A DNA stretch of 64,000 nucleotides from Onchocerca volvulus (GCA_000499405.2 HG738137.1:3286001-3350000); one strand, 5' to 3'; shown: positions 11,901 through 25,341, counted from the stretch's first letter. Made by a program: numbers and translations. Notes: generated by a model from the sequence alone, not told the origin.

Positions 11901-13119
11901 CGAGTTTACGTTAGCATGCCTGCGCTCAGGTATGCAATATTGATTTTTGTTTTATGGATTATCATTTCCAGATTTTTTTTGGATATGAAATTTATAAAAA
12001 ACAGAATAACGAAATTTCACTTCAAGCTCTCCCGAAATTTTCGCAACCTAGAATACAATGAAAATTTGCAGCATGCACATGTTGACCCATAAAGCAGCAC
12101 ATAAATGCACGCAGTGCAGTAAAACATTCTCACGACCATGGCTTCTGCAAGGTCATATGCGTGCTCATACGGGTCAAAAACCATACGGTTGCGCACATTG
12201 CGGGAAAGCTTTCGCTGATCGCAGCAATCTTCGCGCTCACATGCATACTCATTCCGGTAAGGTTTTTTTTTAACTTTAATAATTGATTTTACACAGTTGA
12301 AACAATTTCATATATTTCTCGAGACCTTTTAGAGCCAAAATCCTTCATTTCTTTGGCCAAGGCAAACGAGGACAGACATTATGAAAAATTGCCAAAGGAT
12401 GCTGCAAACAATGCAATCTTAGTAAAGCCTAAAGAAGCGGGATTAAATGAGCTACAAGTTAACGATGCAATGCACATTTTTACATGAATTTATTAAACAT
12501 ATAAGCTAATAAATTATCATACGCTTCATTGTGCAAGCAACAAGGATTATTGCTCGTGTTATTGCCATCCCACGAATTATTCGGCTTTTTGAGTTGAAAT
12601 GAATATTTCTTCCGATAAAAATGAAAATAATTCTCGAAATTACTGAAATATTGAGGAACTTTCTGTTCTCTTTTATGTTGCTTCATCCTAATATAATGCC
12701 ATTTTTTCTCTCTTGCTACAGTTCACTCACTACACTTGTTACTAATCTATGAGATTCGAAATCTTGAATTCAAAAATTCTATTAAGAAATAGAAAAATGC
12801 CAAAATCTCTGTTTTGATGACTTCATCAATGTTTCCGTCATTAATTTGTTATTAATGATTTCTTTGCCTTTAGAATTTGAATTTTCAAAGAAAAAAATTT
12901 TAATTTTTAAATTAAAATTTAAATTTTCACGTTGTTGCAGGCATCAAAAAATATGAATGTCCCGGTTGTGGTAAATTATTTGCATTGAAAAGTTATTTGA
13001 ACAAACACATTGAATTGGTATGTCCTATACAACGTGCACTACGTAATCAACATGTAACATCGTCGCAAACTTCGCTGATGACGACATGGGAATCAAAATC
13101 GGGAATTAATACAACTTGA
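8919..13119 (+). CDS. Scratch/CES-1-type (Snail superfamily) C2H2 zinc-finger transcription factor
   Basis: Eight exons (8919-9159, 9648-9763, 11208-11315, 11405-11550, 11636-11736, 11767-11929, 12072-12256, 12941-13119) join in phase into 412 codons. The N-terminal 237 residues are low in recognisable motifs. Five zinc fingers follow at about 244-264, 273-295, 301-321, 329-349 and 356-378; the last is C2HC, as in Snail/Scratch proteins. Scratch-type signatures are [39 protein letters not shown] and [18 protein letters not shown]. Such proteins bind E-box DNA in the nucleus and usually repress. In C. elegans both ces-1 and scrt-1 are of this type, and I cannot tell which is the orthologue. 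No SNAG motif is seen at the chosen start. The intron after exon 5 has a GC donor. A candidate alternative last exon lies in intron 7. AATAAA occurs at 13245-13250. Confidence 0.9.
12333..12487 (+). CDS. Candidate alternative last exon of the Scratch-family gene
   Basis: Inside intron 7 a CCTTTTAG acceptor is followed by 51 open codons in exactly the phase left by exon 7, ending in TGA. Joined after the fourth finger it would give a tail beginning [20 protein letters not shown] and would omit the fifth finger. The peptide is charged and less AT-biased than the rest of the intron. Expression is not shown by the sequence. Confidence 0.4.
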
Positions 13120-14381
13120 AAATAATAATTACCAAAACATGTGGATTTTCTACTTGTTAGTGCTAACGGTGATCGAAATGATAGTACTAGTTTTATTTAA
13201 TATGAATAATATTATTAGCTGAAGTGTACACACGATGCAACAGTAATAAATTACGTGAAAATTTTCCGCAGAAATGAATGAAATCGGTTGAGATTTAGAA
13301 AAATTCAAATGTCAACAGTAAACAAAAAGTGGAGAGTAAACAAAGAATCATGGCATTCATGGAATTTCATGCAAAAGTCTGTTTTTGCAAACTCAATTGA
13401 TAAATGAAAATTTATGAGAATTCTAATAAACAACTTTGATTAGATCATAATTCATTCTCCTTCCGATTTTCACATTTCATTATGAGATATCTAATAAAAT
13501 AGAAATTATACGAAATGTCTTCAAATTTCAAGTGACAATTCTGTCTAGGATTTCTATCATAAATCTTGTTAATGCAATATTTGTTTTCCCTGTAGTATTT
13601 ATAAACAATTTTGAAATAGCAAATAATACGCACGGATGTGCCACTTATCATACTTCCATCAGTTTAACTTTAGTGCTTCTTAAATAATCATAGTGAATTT
13701 GGCATTTTTTGATAATATTTCTAAATAACGTGGTATTTTAAATAACTTTCTACATAGCAGTTATTTAGAGCTCATGAAAATACGGACAACGTGAACTTAT
13801 CAGAAAGCATTTTATGCTATAAAAGGACTCAGAAAAAATTTCAGTTTTTTTAAGTAATTTTGAGTTTTTTAATTACCAAGTTTGAAAGCGTCGTTTTAAT
13901 TTTTAACTCTGAAACAATAATGAATAAATAAAAAGATATATTTACACTTTAAAAATTTTGATCAGTCTGCATGAAAGGGCATCTTTGTTTTGCAATTTAG
14001 ATTTGTCCTCATTATTTAACAATTTGAATAAAAACGGAAATCCTTGAAGTATATTTCGATTTATTTCTAACAGAAAATACATTTTCGTATTTCTGAGAAA
14101 TTTCAAAATTTCTGCTTTCTGAATTCATTAACTGAAAATAAGCTAAATAAACTTAGCACCGAAAAAGAATGATGCAATACAGGATATATCGAATCCTAAA
14201 GCTTATTCCCGAGTTTCATGGCATTTCCAAATGATTGCATATTGGATAATCTCTGCAAATAGGCCCGTAATTCCAATCATTTGTCCGTTCGTAGTCAGGC
14301 TGCTAGTAATCGCTGATTTCAGTCTGATTTTACCTGACAATACGTATTTTGTCAATTAGCTGGAATCTTTCAATGATATTT

Positions 14382-14382
<1 letters not shown>

Positions 14383-14418
<36 letters not shown>
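14383..14418. repeat. Poly(A) homopolymer tract
   Basis: 36 consecutive A residues followed by a GAAAGAAAAAA tail. It could be a retroposition scar or simple slippage. Length accuracy in assemblies is usually poor at such tracts. Confidence 0.9.
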
Positions 14419-14420
<2 letters not shown>

Positions 14421-14861
14421 AAGAAAAAAGTATAAATTGATTTTAACTTTCATTGGGATCCAGCAATATTAGTTCGAAAAAAAAAATTGCAAGTTAATAA
14501 GGATACGGCAAAAAAGTTGTAATGCCAGAAAGTTACAATAAGTAACAGGAAAAACATGGATCTATTTATGAAGTGGAAATAAATGGTGATGATCTCTTGA
14601 ACACCTTATACTTGGCACAAGCTTCTTGTACTGTCAGCTCTGGTTTGAATCTCAAAACGATAAAAATGAAGATTTGATTATACTAAGATGGAAATATGGA
14701 ACCATATTGGTCTTTTTGAAAGTGATCCATCACTTATGAATTTTAGAGGCAGAATAGTGTTTTGTAAATGGAATATATAATAATAAAATAATATAATCAT
14801 ATCACAGGGATTTGTTATTTCAGCTTCTTCTCCTTGTAGCCACTTCTTGATTTTTTTTTTC

Positions 14862-14917
14862 TGATAAACGTGCATGATTTGATGCAAAATTATCCATCAA
14901 ATCATGCACGTTTATCA
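14862..14917. repeat. Perfect 23-bp inverted repeat with 10-base loop
   Basis: Arms 14862-14884 and 14895-14917 are exact reverse complements, separated by ten bases. A T-run precedes the left arm. No known RNA gene is recognised. Confidence 0.9.
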
Positions 14918-15035
14918 ATTAACAATTTATATAAATCATCTAATTTGGTGTCGTATCTTTTTGATATATTGTATATGCCCGCTTATTAATCCATCGATGA
15001 AAAAGATAAACAAAGAGCAAATTTCTCATAGCGCT

Positions 15036-15250
15036 ACCCATTTGGAGTACACATTTAATGTCTACGTTTCAATCAAGCAAACGAGAAGTCAAACTCATCG
15101 AAAGTTTGGGAATAGGTTGAAGACGTTTCGTCCCACAATTCCTCTAATCAATCGCTTTACCGAATATAACAGCTTCATTGCGTACTCAGTTATTCTAAGG
15201 GAAACCTCAGAGAGAACCAACTACTGGATTGTTCGATTAGTCTTTCATCC
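15036..15250. repeat. Dispersed repeat, copy 1
   Basis: About 215 bases align with the segment at 23726-23942 at high but imperfect identity. The block around GAAGACGTTTCGTCCCACAA through CGAATATAACAGCTTCATT is nearly identical. Insertions and deletions of a few bases separate the copies, indicating an old duplication. No coding domain is recognised; the element type is unknown. Confidence 0.75.
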
Positions 15251-15606
15251 CAATACCATAATCAAACGATCGATTTGTCACGTCTGAATCGCTGCAAATC
15301 TCAACACATCTCAGTGTAAACGATTTCTTTCCAACTTTTTATTCTAATAAAAATATCAAAAACAATAGAATTAGCTTTGCAAACACAATATTCACTATAA
15401 AATAACCAATATAATTTGAAATTCAAAACCAATGACTCTTGAATCAGCTGTGCTTGTAGATTAAAAAAAAAAATGAGAAAGTTAATTATACACAAACTTA
15501 AGCAAAGTACTATATAATTGATGTAAAATTTAATCATAGTTCTGCAATAACGAAAGGAGTCGACTGAGTACATCATTGGGCCATTTATTTTGCAAATCTG
15601 GTTATC

Positions 15607-18600
15607 TTACAAAAGCAATTTATCGGCTATTTTATGCTTGAGAAGGATTGCAACAAATGCACTGCCCAGTATGATAGATAACAGACAAACGATTGTACTT
15701 ATCAGTATGGTTATTGATGAATTTAAGCAAAGTTTTTTATCGGTATGTAGCCACATATGTGTTCCTTGCAGTTGGTTTTCCAGCTTGAAAAAATGGAAAA
15801 TATTACATTTAACGCTTGTTTGATTGAAATATCGTAGACTTAGTTCAATAAATCATAAAAATACGAGTTATACCCAAATAAACTTATAATTAAGATTAGT
15901 ATAATGATGCACTTATTGTTTGCTATCATTAGTCTTTGATGATAAAATAATTCAACCATAAGAGCATAAAAATTATTTCTGTTATATTCAATAAAGATAA
16001 ATCGCATTGAATATAATTTTACTGCAAGAAGTTTTACCTGAGATGGTAATTTTGCTATACCACTCGATTTTTGTTCCTCCAAATCCAATACAACAATTTT
16101 ATCAGTAAACAAATCCATCGTGTAGTTATGTCCGTTCGGCAAAGTTTGATTTTTAAATAATATTGATGAGATTGGCATGACAGCATTTCGTACCTTTCGA
16201 AATTTCGAAACCGTTCCTGTTTTTTCTACTGTCTTTTCCTTTCCAGATTTCTGAGCTATTTTCTCGCCAAAATATTCCGCTTGATCATTGACACATATTG
16301 GAAGCTAGGGGATGAATTTTCTAAGCATTTTTAAGCATGTCTCCATCTTATTATTTTTCAGAATAAACAAATATTCTTGCCTCCAAGCAATTTTGATTTC
16401 CAGGCAGTAAATCAAACTTACCGCTTAAAATCATTTTTAAAAGTGGTCAAAAAGTCGTTTATGGTAACAGTCAAAACTAATCAATAATAGAAATAGACTG
16501 AAATTTAAACAATGGATTCCAGAATATCCTGTTGATTCAATAAATCATTTTTAACACTAACAGTTTTCTCATTGCATCTTTCTTCTGAGCTCATACAATT
16601 AGAAAGAGCGCATTGAAAATAGACAATTTATCCGCAAATTTGAAGACATTTACTTCAGAGAAAGCCATATTTCTGCCTTCATTATATGTCAAATCAGGTA
16701 CAATTGTTGGTTCAATCGCACAGCTAAAGATTGAAGAGATTAGAAACTTTTGCATGATACTTCACTATTCTTGTCTCTTATATTGCTCAGAAGAGGAAAG
16801 AAATCGAAACCTCAATGAGAACAAAAATTCATACCCGCGCTCGTCGATAAGAAACTTTTTTTCATATCCCTTGCCATCATCTACGAAGCAACTGTGCAAA
16901 AGAATGGAAAACATATCTGGAAAAAATCATTTTAATGAGTGATAATTTGAATGAAAGAAGTTTGCATGTGATCAGAACTGATGTTTCTCCATTCATTCAT
17001 TTTTAACTCCGTCTATCTTTGTACAGCTTGTTGTATCGAATCGAAATATTACCACTTTCACACTTCCAGACATGGAAAACAGGTTCGCCAACGATTGCAA
17101 ATGAGACAACTTTTCCGACTACAGAATCCCGTCGAACAGTATAAGTACAATGAGGCATCCGAGCAGTATCAATTAAATCGGTTGTTGGAATCATGCTTAA
17201 TTACATCATTCTGTACATGGTATATGGCTGAGATGATTTACGTCTAATTTGCCAACAATATCTCGCTGCCATTTAATTATGAAAGGAACAATTTGCTATT
17301 AAGCAAGTTTTCTAAAAAATCGTAATATCAGGTCACCTGACGTCAAATCTACTAGTAACGACTCGATCAGCTTCGATGTAAAAGCAGGTACATCGAAATG
17401 CACGGTCAATTTTCGTGATGAAAGTTTCGTGAAACGAGACATTTACAGTAAGAGATTGCTCGACACCTCTTAATTCAGGACTAATCTATAAAAAATTTCT
17501 TTTATGAAATGTTGGATTTAATTGAAGATACTAAAAAATGATTAAAAGCGCATAATTTCTTTTTAAAATTCAAGATATCAAAAATTCAAAGTACCGGAAG
17601 AGCAGTTCCTTGATATATTGAATATCCCAGTAATGTGATTAGAAATGCATACATGAATTTTGTCCAAAATAAGTTAAGATCAAAAATTGCCTCGAATGTC
17701 TACCATCATTAAGACATAAATGTTATTGCAAGTCAACTGCAGCTAGCGATTTGAATTAACTTAATAAGAAGACAAGTTTTGATTTATAAACCTTTCAAAA
17801 ATATTTTATTTTATATTTTTGCAAAGCTCAACGATCATCCTGCTTGTATGCAGCATTTGAGGTTTTATAATATAGCTGTAAAAAAAAAGATTATGCAGAA
17901 CACATCGGGTATTTCAAAATTATTAGGAATCATTAATTGAAGTCATGCTGCTCAAATTTTTGATTACACTTTGTTTTCTCTCCTAAAACTTTAAATATTG
18001 AATGAAACTGCCAAAAAAAGAACATTAAATATTTTAAAATAGATGTACCAACTGATTTTTTGTGTCCTTATCAAACAAATTCCTGAAAAATTCCCATAAA
18101 ATGTGCAGTAATTGAGAAGCCGGTTATTAATTTAAGATCATTCACGGTCACTTCCCATTTAATTATAGGTTATTCAATTTTCTAAAAACTCTATATTTTA
18201 AGAACTTAATTGATGCGACATCATTCGATAGTGTTATTATTTCTCGAGTAGATTTATTTTTCCAAAGCTGTATTCAATATTTCCAGTTCTCGTAATATCA
18301 CCGCTTTTTTTCTTTAAATTGTGTGAAGAAGTTTTAGTGAAATAATTTTTTTTTTTTTGCAGAAAAATGTCTAAATTTTTAGAAACAGATCTCGAAATTG
18401 CAGAATTTAACTGTTAATTCAATGCAACATTCTTGGAATATACAAAAGGACGAAAAGCGATAACGGAAAGGAAAGAATCACCATTATTAGGAAGGTATTC
18501 TGGAAGATATTATAATTTCATTACTATAGCAAGATTCAGGATTCAGAAAGCGAATTCATTCTTTCATGCTTCTTACTTTCTTCCAATTCATAGCTTGTTT

Positions 18601-19654
18601 AAATTATTTTTGTTATCGCTACGTTTCATTTCAATTGAAACTTATCATTTTATAATTTGGTTTATCCTACTTTACAACAAACATCACTCTGCTAATTAGG
18701 ATATCATAACCAGAGCATTAATTATTATCAGTGAGTCATACTTATCTTTAATTGACTTATTTACCACAGATTTGCAAGCTTTCCAAAATACTATTACTGT
18801 AACTTTGCAAGTAATTGAAATGTTTCAACTGATTATACATCAACATATGTTGCCGAATAACAGCAAAGCTGCTAAAAACTGCCACAAGGGTAAAAACCTC
18901 TTTTTTAGAATATTGCTAGTTCGAATTTCACTTCAAGTGGAAGAAAAAAATATTAGACCAAAAGAAGCACTACCAGTCTAAAGATATTAATTTTGAGAAG
19001 AATTAAATAGCTTGAAATCATTTGATTAGAATGAAAAACAGCAAAGTTGATAAGGTCAATTACCAACGAAGGATTCAAATTTATGTCTGATAAAATACTA
19101 TCTCAAATATGCAAAATTGAAAAATTTAAAGACTGGACAAACCTGCATAATCATTAAATACTACAAAAATATGCCTTTCCTAACAAATTCAAATAAATTT
19201 ATCTCTTGATGAAGAGAAATAAATTTATCAGTTTAGCAAAAGTTTTAAAAAAAAATTCGTATTTTGAATGAATGGAGAAATGATAGCTTGGATTTGTAAA
19301 AATCCAAATTACGACAGAAATCGCAATTACAATCGTAACAGGAGAAAAAGAAATTCAAAATTCGCTTAGATCAAAGGCTATTTCATTTTTTTTTAGTTTT
19401 ATACTCAATGAATGATGCTTGAAACTGTAACGACTAACCTTCCTGGAGCGTCGCATATTGCACTGTCCGTTAATTATCTCATATTGAATCTCAAGTTTCA
19501 TATTACCAATAAATGAATTCACACACTGATCTTTATCAACCATACCCTTCACGAATACGCGACCTCTGAATGGTTTTGCCGTGCGGAACGTCAACTTCAT
19601 CCGATCTTCCATGCATTCCACTTCCGGAATACCTAAACCAGTCAATTCAAGCTT
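15607..19654 (-). CDS. Cuticlin-like ZP-domain protein, 5' end unresolved, apparent frameshift
   Basis: Seven exons, in order: 19439-19654, 17337-17485, 17053-17195, 16835-16916, 16562-16723, 16038-16304, 15607-15783. Landmarks follow the nematode cuticlin ZP domain: IPEVEC, KPFRGRVFVKGMVDKDQC, VSFHETFITKIDRAFR, CFYIEADRVVTSRFDV, MPHCTYTVRRDS, LLHSCFVDDGKG, VFKFADK, then YFQCALSNC. A juxtamembrane region and a transmembrane helix (ILISTIVCLLSIILGSAFVA) with a short KHKIADK tail end it. Cuticlins are assembled into the collagenous cuticle, usually after release of the ectodomain. All exon phases agree except in the exon 16562-16723, where the frame changes between FADK and YFQC; that exon is one base short of what the next exon's phase needs. 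The signal-peptide exon upstream of 19654 was not found. The acceptor at 17196-17201 (ATTAAG) is weak. Confidence 0.8.
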
Positions 19655-22600
19655 CTGTGGATTCATAGAAAATTAATTGAATGCATAATCATTATTTGTG
19701 ATAATGATAATAATTGCAAGCAATTAGGTAACAATGATCACGATAATTAGAAAATGATAAGGATGTTAATTAGATAATTATTTTCCTTTATACGCTCATT
19801 CTCAAGCCTTTTTCTAAGATTACAATAACTCTGTGCAGGGCAATTAATAATGTATTCATAGTAAATTAATTATGCTTTGTTTTATTTAATACAATGCATT
19901 TTTTAAAGTAATCTCTTGCGAGTGAAATTGAATTTATTTCCTAAAAAATCAGTTGAAGAATTTATCCAAAGCAGAAGTCGAAAACTATGCATCGACACAT
20001 ACAAGTATTCTTTGCAACCGAATTTCTATTTGCAATTTGTCCATCGTTTTAGAATCTCTTCTGAATGAAATTCAGAGAAAACAGGCGAAATTATTTTAAT
20101 TCCTCAATGAATTACTAAAATAGTAGTGATAGCGATAACAATAAAAATAACGTCAGGAAAGTTGTACTTGAAGTAGCGTTTACTGTTGATATCAGTGTTA
20201 CCCTATTTTTGGCTTCACTCTTTCTTGTGTTTGCTCTTTGCTTATCCATTCAAAAATATTTGGTTTTTAGGCTTTTTAGGCTTCTTTATTATCTATCAAG
20301 ATCGAGTAATGAGATTCAAAACGAAGTCTTTCAAAATATTGACGGAAAAAAATGAAAAAGGAAATAGAAAAGCGATGTGGTAGGAAGTGTGCAAATTATG
20401 TGCTTTTTCAATAATAATCAATGTAATATTTTACCAATAATACTGTTGTCATAATATATGCCAGAAATGAAGTCGGACAATATGAAAGTAGTGACAGTTG
20501 TTTGAATGGCTGATACCATAATCAGAAAGAGAAATTGTAATCAATTCGAGTTGATTCCAGAATCAGAAATCAATGGAAAGAACTTGACGAAAGTTTGTTA
20601 TTCCTTTCAGCAATGTTCATGAAATCAATTGTATTCAAAATGCTGAAAAAAAAAATGGTAATCCAGGAATTTTTCCTAAATAGAAGAAAGAATGATTTTT
20701 TAGTGAAGCAAATATTCACAAGTAAGACAAAAAAAATTTAAGACACTTTATCAGCATTATGCTATCGTATGTTAAAGGATTAGCACTATAATCCTATTTT
20801 GATCGCTTTTAAAAATTATATCACATTTATCTGAACATTGAAAATGAAGTAAGGCGGAACTTCAAACAATACCATGAAAAAGATCACGGGAGAAAATTCA
20901 TTAGAAGGTTGGAACTTACCGATATACAACTCTTCTTTGAATAATAAACAATTTTTGTGTGAAATGACTCATTAATAACTTTTATCGAGTTTTACTTCGA
21001 ATTTATTTTTATCATTTCCAGCATTACATTAGTATGCATTAAGAATTCACAAAAAGTTATTGCCATAAACCAAAAACAAAAAAAGAAGTGCAAAAAAAAA
21101 TGCACTTTTGCATTTTTTTTTTATACAATCAATTTTTTATTAAAATTTTTCAAGTCTTCACAGCATGCAGCATCCATCACATAGTACATCAGCTATGAAT
21201 AATTAACAGATAAATATATCATCAAGCACTATGAATATACAAAATGAAGGTGAGAGGATCGTTATGATCATCTTGCAACCGGATCAAGTCAAATCATTGT
21301 AATTTGTATCTTAACTTTTCATTGCAGTATAACTGCCCAGAAATAATTAGAGTGAAACGTGTCTAAAATGATCTATTCGGTTGATTCATTAAACGAGATA
21401 CCCTGATCAATATTATGAAGATCAGTATAGATGCGAAGATCAATCAATGTTCAAAAAAGTACTGATTTTGAAACATTTTTTTCAAAATAAAATAAAATTT
21501 TGAGGCAAAAATGTTTCGATTGTGGGGAAATTTCATTGTCTCTAGAAAATCATATTCATAGGAAACAATGAATAAGAACGTGACGCACCTAATTTTGAAT
21601 AAAATATTAATTTTGAATAAAATATTAATTAATAGCATCTAGAATGTGCTTAATTATTAGAAATGAAGCTTCGGAAAATTTTAGGGGTATTTATATCATA
21701 AGACAGATATTCTATTGTAAATAACTTCTTTTATTTACCTCAATTTCACCTTTTTTTTTTCTCTCTGAGTCGAACGCATTTTTTTCTTCAAATAAATATT
21801 GGAATAGTAAGCTTCTAGATTTCTAATTGTTCCAAATTACAAAAAGTACTGATTTTCTGATTATATTATGGGGATGACTTTTTTCATTTCAGTCGTTCTA
21901 AATTTCTTTTTGAGAGCCATAAATTGGTAGAGAAGTAATTTATTTCGTTAACCTTGCAGATTAATAAATACCTTAACAGCAATTTTAATAGCAAACTTGT
22001 TCTACATTTTCCTCTTTATTCTTCCTCAAACTAATTAACTACAAGAAAGAACAGAAGGGAATTTTTTCTTCTTCTTAGAAGCATTTGGAAAATTTCAAAT
22101 AAGATTTGGTCTTATATCTGAAACATGAAATTATACATTTTAAGACGTATTCTCTAACTTGACCAAAACAGGAATATAAAAAATAATAAAAAGAGATTTC
22201 AGTTTTCTTATTAATTGATTATCTCGAAATTTGTGCGACACAAAGTATAGTTCTTCAGATCTACTAAAAAAAGTAGCAGACAAGAGTTAGATTCAGCAAT
22301 AATTTAGTGATAAAAAGTGGAAAAAGCAAATTTCGTAACTTTAAGATTATTTAGAGATGTCAATAATTTATATTGATGAAAGTAACAAGGAAAATAATGT
22401 TACCTAGGTAAAAATGAAGAGATTTATTTCAATTATTCAATTACCTTCTGATTAAGTTGATCAGATTTTATTTGAGAAATCGTTAATGCTTTCAACAGAA
22501 GAAAGAATTTTGAATTAGTCTCATGCAATTAGTATTACTATTTGGTTTGAAAAAGAAAAAAGATAACGAAATGACAAGAGACACAGTACACAAAATTACC

Positions 22601-25341
22601 CGGAAGCAGAAGAAAATTTTCCTTCGAATAAACTTTTTTCTGAATGCTATTGATAATTAACTAAAATTTCATAAAAAACCAAGGTTAACTTTTACTCATA
22701 TTCCATTTCTGTAGTCATCTAAGAGCAAAAAACAGAAATGATGGAAAAATCTTCTTAGTCGGTAACCCAAGGACAGATTTTTTTTTTTTTCTTGCATAAA
22801 TTATGATCTAACTTATAACACATTACTTTCTTTTAGGCTACCATCATGACGCCTTTCCAGAAGTTTAATATAGGAAATTGTATTTTTTTTTCACAGTCTT
22901 CTATTCACTTTTTTTTTTTTCACAATCTATTATTTATTACTATAATTCATTTTTTCGGCCAACTGAAGTAATTTTTGCTTTCTAAAATCGAATCTATTCA
23001 AACTTGGAATACACGAACATTGTCTCAAATATAAGCATAAATTGAAGTTCATATCTCTTTTCAATTTTATATGCTTGAGCTCATGACTAATCTGAAATTG
23101 ATCAAAATCTGAAAACAAAGAAAAAAATTTCGAAACATCATAATCAGCATACAAATCTTTCAGTTAAAGATAAATCGTGGAATCACTTCATGATGCGGTT
23201 GCAAAAAAAATGGTTTCGGAAGAGGCTTTAAATCTGAAAGCTATGGTGACAGTTTTTCTTGGTTTTTCCGTTGCTGCACTGCAACCATCATTGACTGCAC
23301 TAAATCATATCAAATTCATACATCGTTGATTTCTTCCGAGAATAATTCATGGAGATTTCGCCAAAGATGTACCATATTTATCAAACATATCATCGACCAA
23401 TCTTTTTCATAGTTTGCAAAAATCTGTGACAAAATAAATTTGTAAATGCATTGGAGGATTAATGCTTTTGAGATGATTATCTCTAATTCGACCATTAACA
23501 AAAATCAAATGAGCTTGTCAGTTAGAGTTAGCAAATAATTCGAACAGGATATCATAGCAAGTTCTTCCTTCTTATTCCATTCTAGAATTTGGTATAAAAA
23601 AAAAAAAGTACTCGGACAATCAAATACTAAATAGAAAGATAAACAGATAGATAGCGCTTGAGTGAAAGACTTATACTTAGCTCAACGCTTGGTCATTTCA
23701 AAGCGTCAGTTCTGCTTATCAAAAATGGCTCACTTGGAGCACATATTCAATGTCCAGGCTTCATTCAAGCAAGCAAGACGTCATATCATCGCAAGTTTGT
23801 GAATAGATTGAAGACGTTTCGTCCCACAATTCCTCTAATCATTCGCTTTACCGAATATAACAGCTTCATTACACACTCCAGCTATCGGAAGGAAAATTTC
23901 AGAAGAAACCAGCTACTAGACTGTTCGATTAGTCTTTCGTCTCTGTGCACCATATAGCTATGTCTATTCGCGCATTATAAGTTCTGATTTTTTTGATATT
24001 ATTCTGTGCAACATTGCCTTCACATACCGTTATTTTAAAAACAAAAATTTATTTGTCCAAAGAGAGAAGATTTATTAGAAGCAATGGGAGAATATGACCT
24101 CGAGTCCAACGTCGAAAATGATTAGGCATATTTATAATTCTATTCATAAAGTTTCTAACTTTCTAGTGTTTGAAATATTAGCTCCCTTCCGAATCAACAG
24201 ATACTGCGAATCTACAACCAAAAGATTCTGACAAACTTTGATATTACTTTCTTTGAAGTGAATGGTATATTTTCTAGATATTTTTATAGATGGAATAAGA
24301 ATTCAACATGACGAATTTATTGCAAAGATATTCATTGAAACTAATTCAACGAATTTCCGAATCAGGCAATTTTTTGTCTAAAGAAGAAATTCAAACAACA
24401 AAAAAATAATCCTTGAAAGAGATAACAAGATAATTAAGATGTTCTGCCGTCTTTAGTTGTTGGTCTTTTCAGATTGACCCGAAAGTTTTAATGGCAATCA
24501 TAAAACTTTCTCGGTAGTTGGGAAGAAATATCTTTAATAATGATTGAAAACTAATGAAAAATGTATGTTTCCAAAACAATTTGTTACCATCAAGTTTCTG
24601 GCTAATTCTGTATAGTATCCTATGCGCCAGAAATATCATATCGCCATAGAAACTTTTAAGAATTGTGAATAAAGGAAAAGCAGCATTAGTCGATCTAATT
24701 TCTACAAATATTTACAGCATGATGATTTTGAGCTCTTTCTCTACTATTTATCACTAACCAGTGCTTTTAGACATAAGCAGAACTGATAATTATCATTTAG
24801 TTGCAGTTCTCTTACTAATAGCCACTATTTCGATTAGCGATTGCTTAATCAAACTCTAAAATACATTTCATGGTTTCAAGGGTGATCTTCTGATTTTTTT
24901 ATAACATGCTGTCAATTATTCAGAAAATCGTCGAAACTCATAAATTATGATAGTACTTTCTAAATTCTGCATAACACTAATTCAGACAATTTCCGATGCC
25001 TGACTGATGCCTTATTCTGAGAAATCTTGTTCGAATATTAACTTGGTACGCAGATACATAAAATTATCCTGCTTTGTTTCTTTATTCACGCATGATACAA
25101 ATGACAAATGAAATTTATATTATTTCTGTTCATTTATTATTAATATCTTCTTTGCATAATTTTTAAGGCTATTATATATAATAATATAATAATCCATGAT
25201 TTAATCTGACTCAGCAATGATATGAATTTTCAAGTAAATATATTTTTAAATTTAAAAAAAATTGAATTAAAATTTCATAGATGAAAATATTTAACACAAA
25301 CTGTGAATCACAGAGCCATTACAACAAGCCATCTATAGCAA
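19655..25341. other. AT-rich DNA between the cuticlin and PI-3-like genes
   Basis: Probably includes the unresolved first exon and promoter of the cuticlin gene. Simple features seen: an 18-bp tandem duplication at 21591-21626, T-runs near 22780 and 22910, and the second dispersed repeat copy at 23726-23942. None of the open frames (20186-20383, 21444-21638, 22930-23154, 23316-23501) shows domain or splice support. Confidence 0.5.
23726..23942. repeat. Dispersed repeat, copy 2
   Basis: Same orientation as the copy at 15036-15250, about 8.7 kb away. The shared core is about 100 bases of near identity with more diverged flanks. Confidence 0.75.

Larger units (their letters stand above)
13120..15606. 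other. Intergenic DNA between the Scratch-family and cuticlin genes
   Basis: Convergent gene ends. It contains the Scratch 3' end (AATAAA at 13245-13250), a run of 36 A at 14383-14418, a perfect 23-bp hairpin at 14862-14917 and one copy of a dispersed repeat at about 15036-15250. The open frame across the repeat (14904-15287) is treated as repeat-derived. Confidence 0.6.

Noticed and set aside
14904..15287. 127-codon open frame on the plus strand
   Set aside because: It runs through a dispersed repeat whose other copy at 23726-23942 has a similar short frame; treated as repeat, not gene.
16613..16942. 109-codon plus-strand frame
   Set aside because: Antisense shadow of the cuticlin ZP exons.
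19824..19859. Possible first exon of the cuticlin gene (12 codons, phase 0 donor)
   Set aside because: The short peptide MNTLLIALHRVI is not a convincing signal peptide and there is no acceptor or promoter support.
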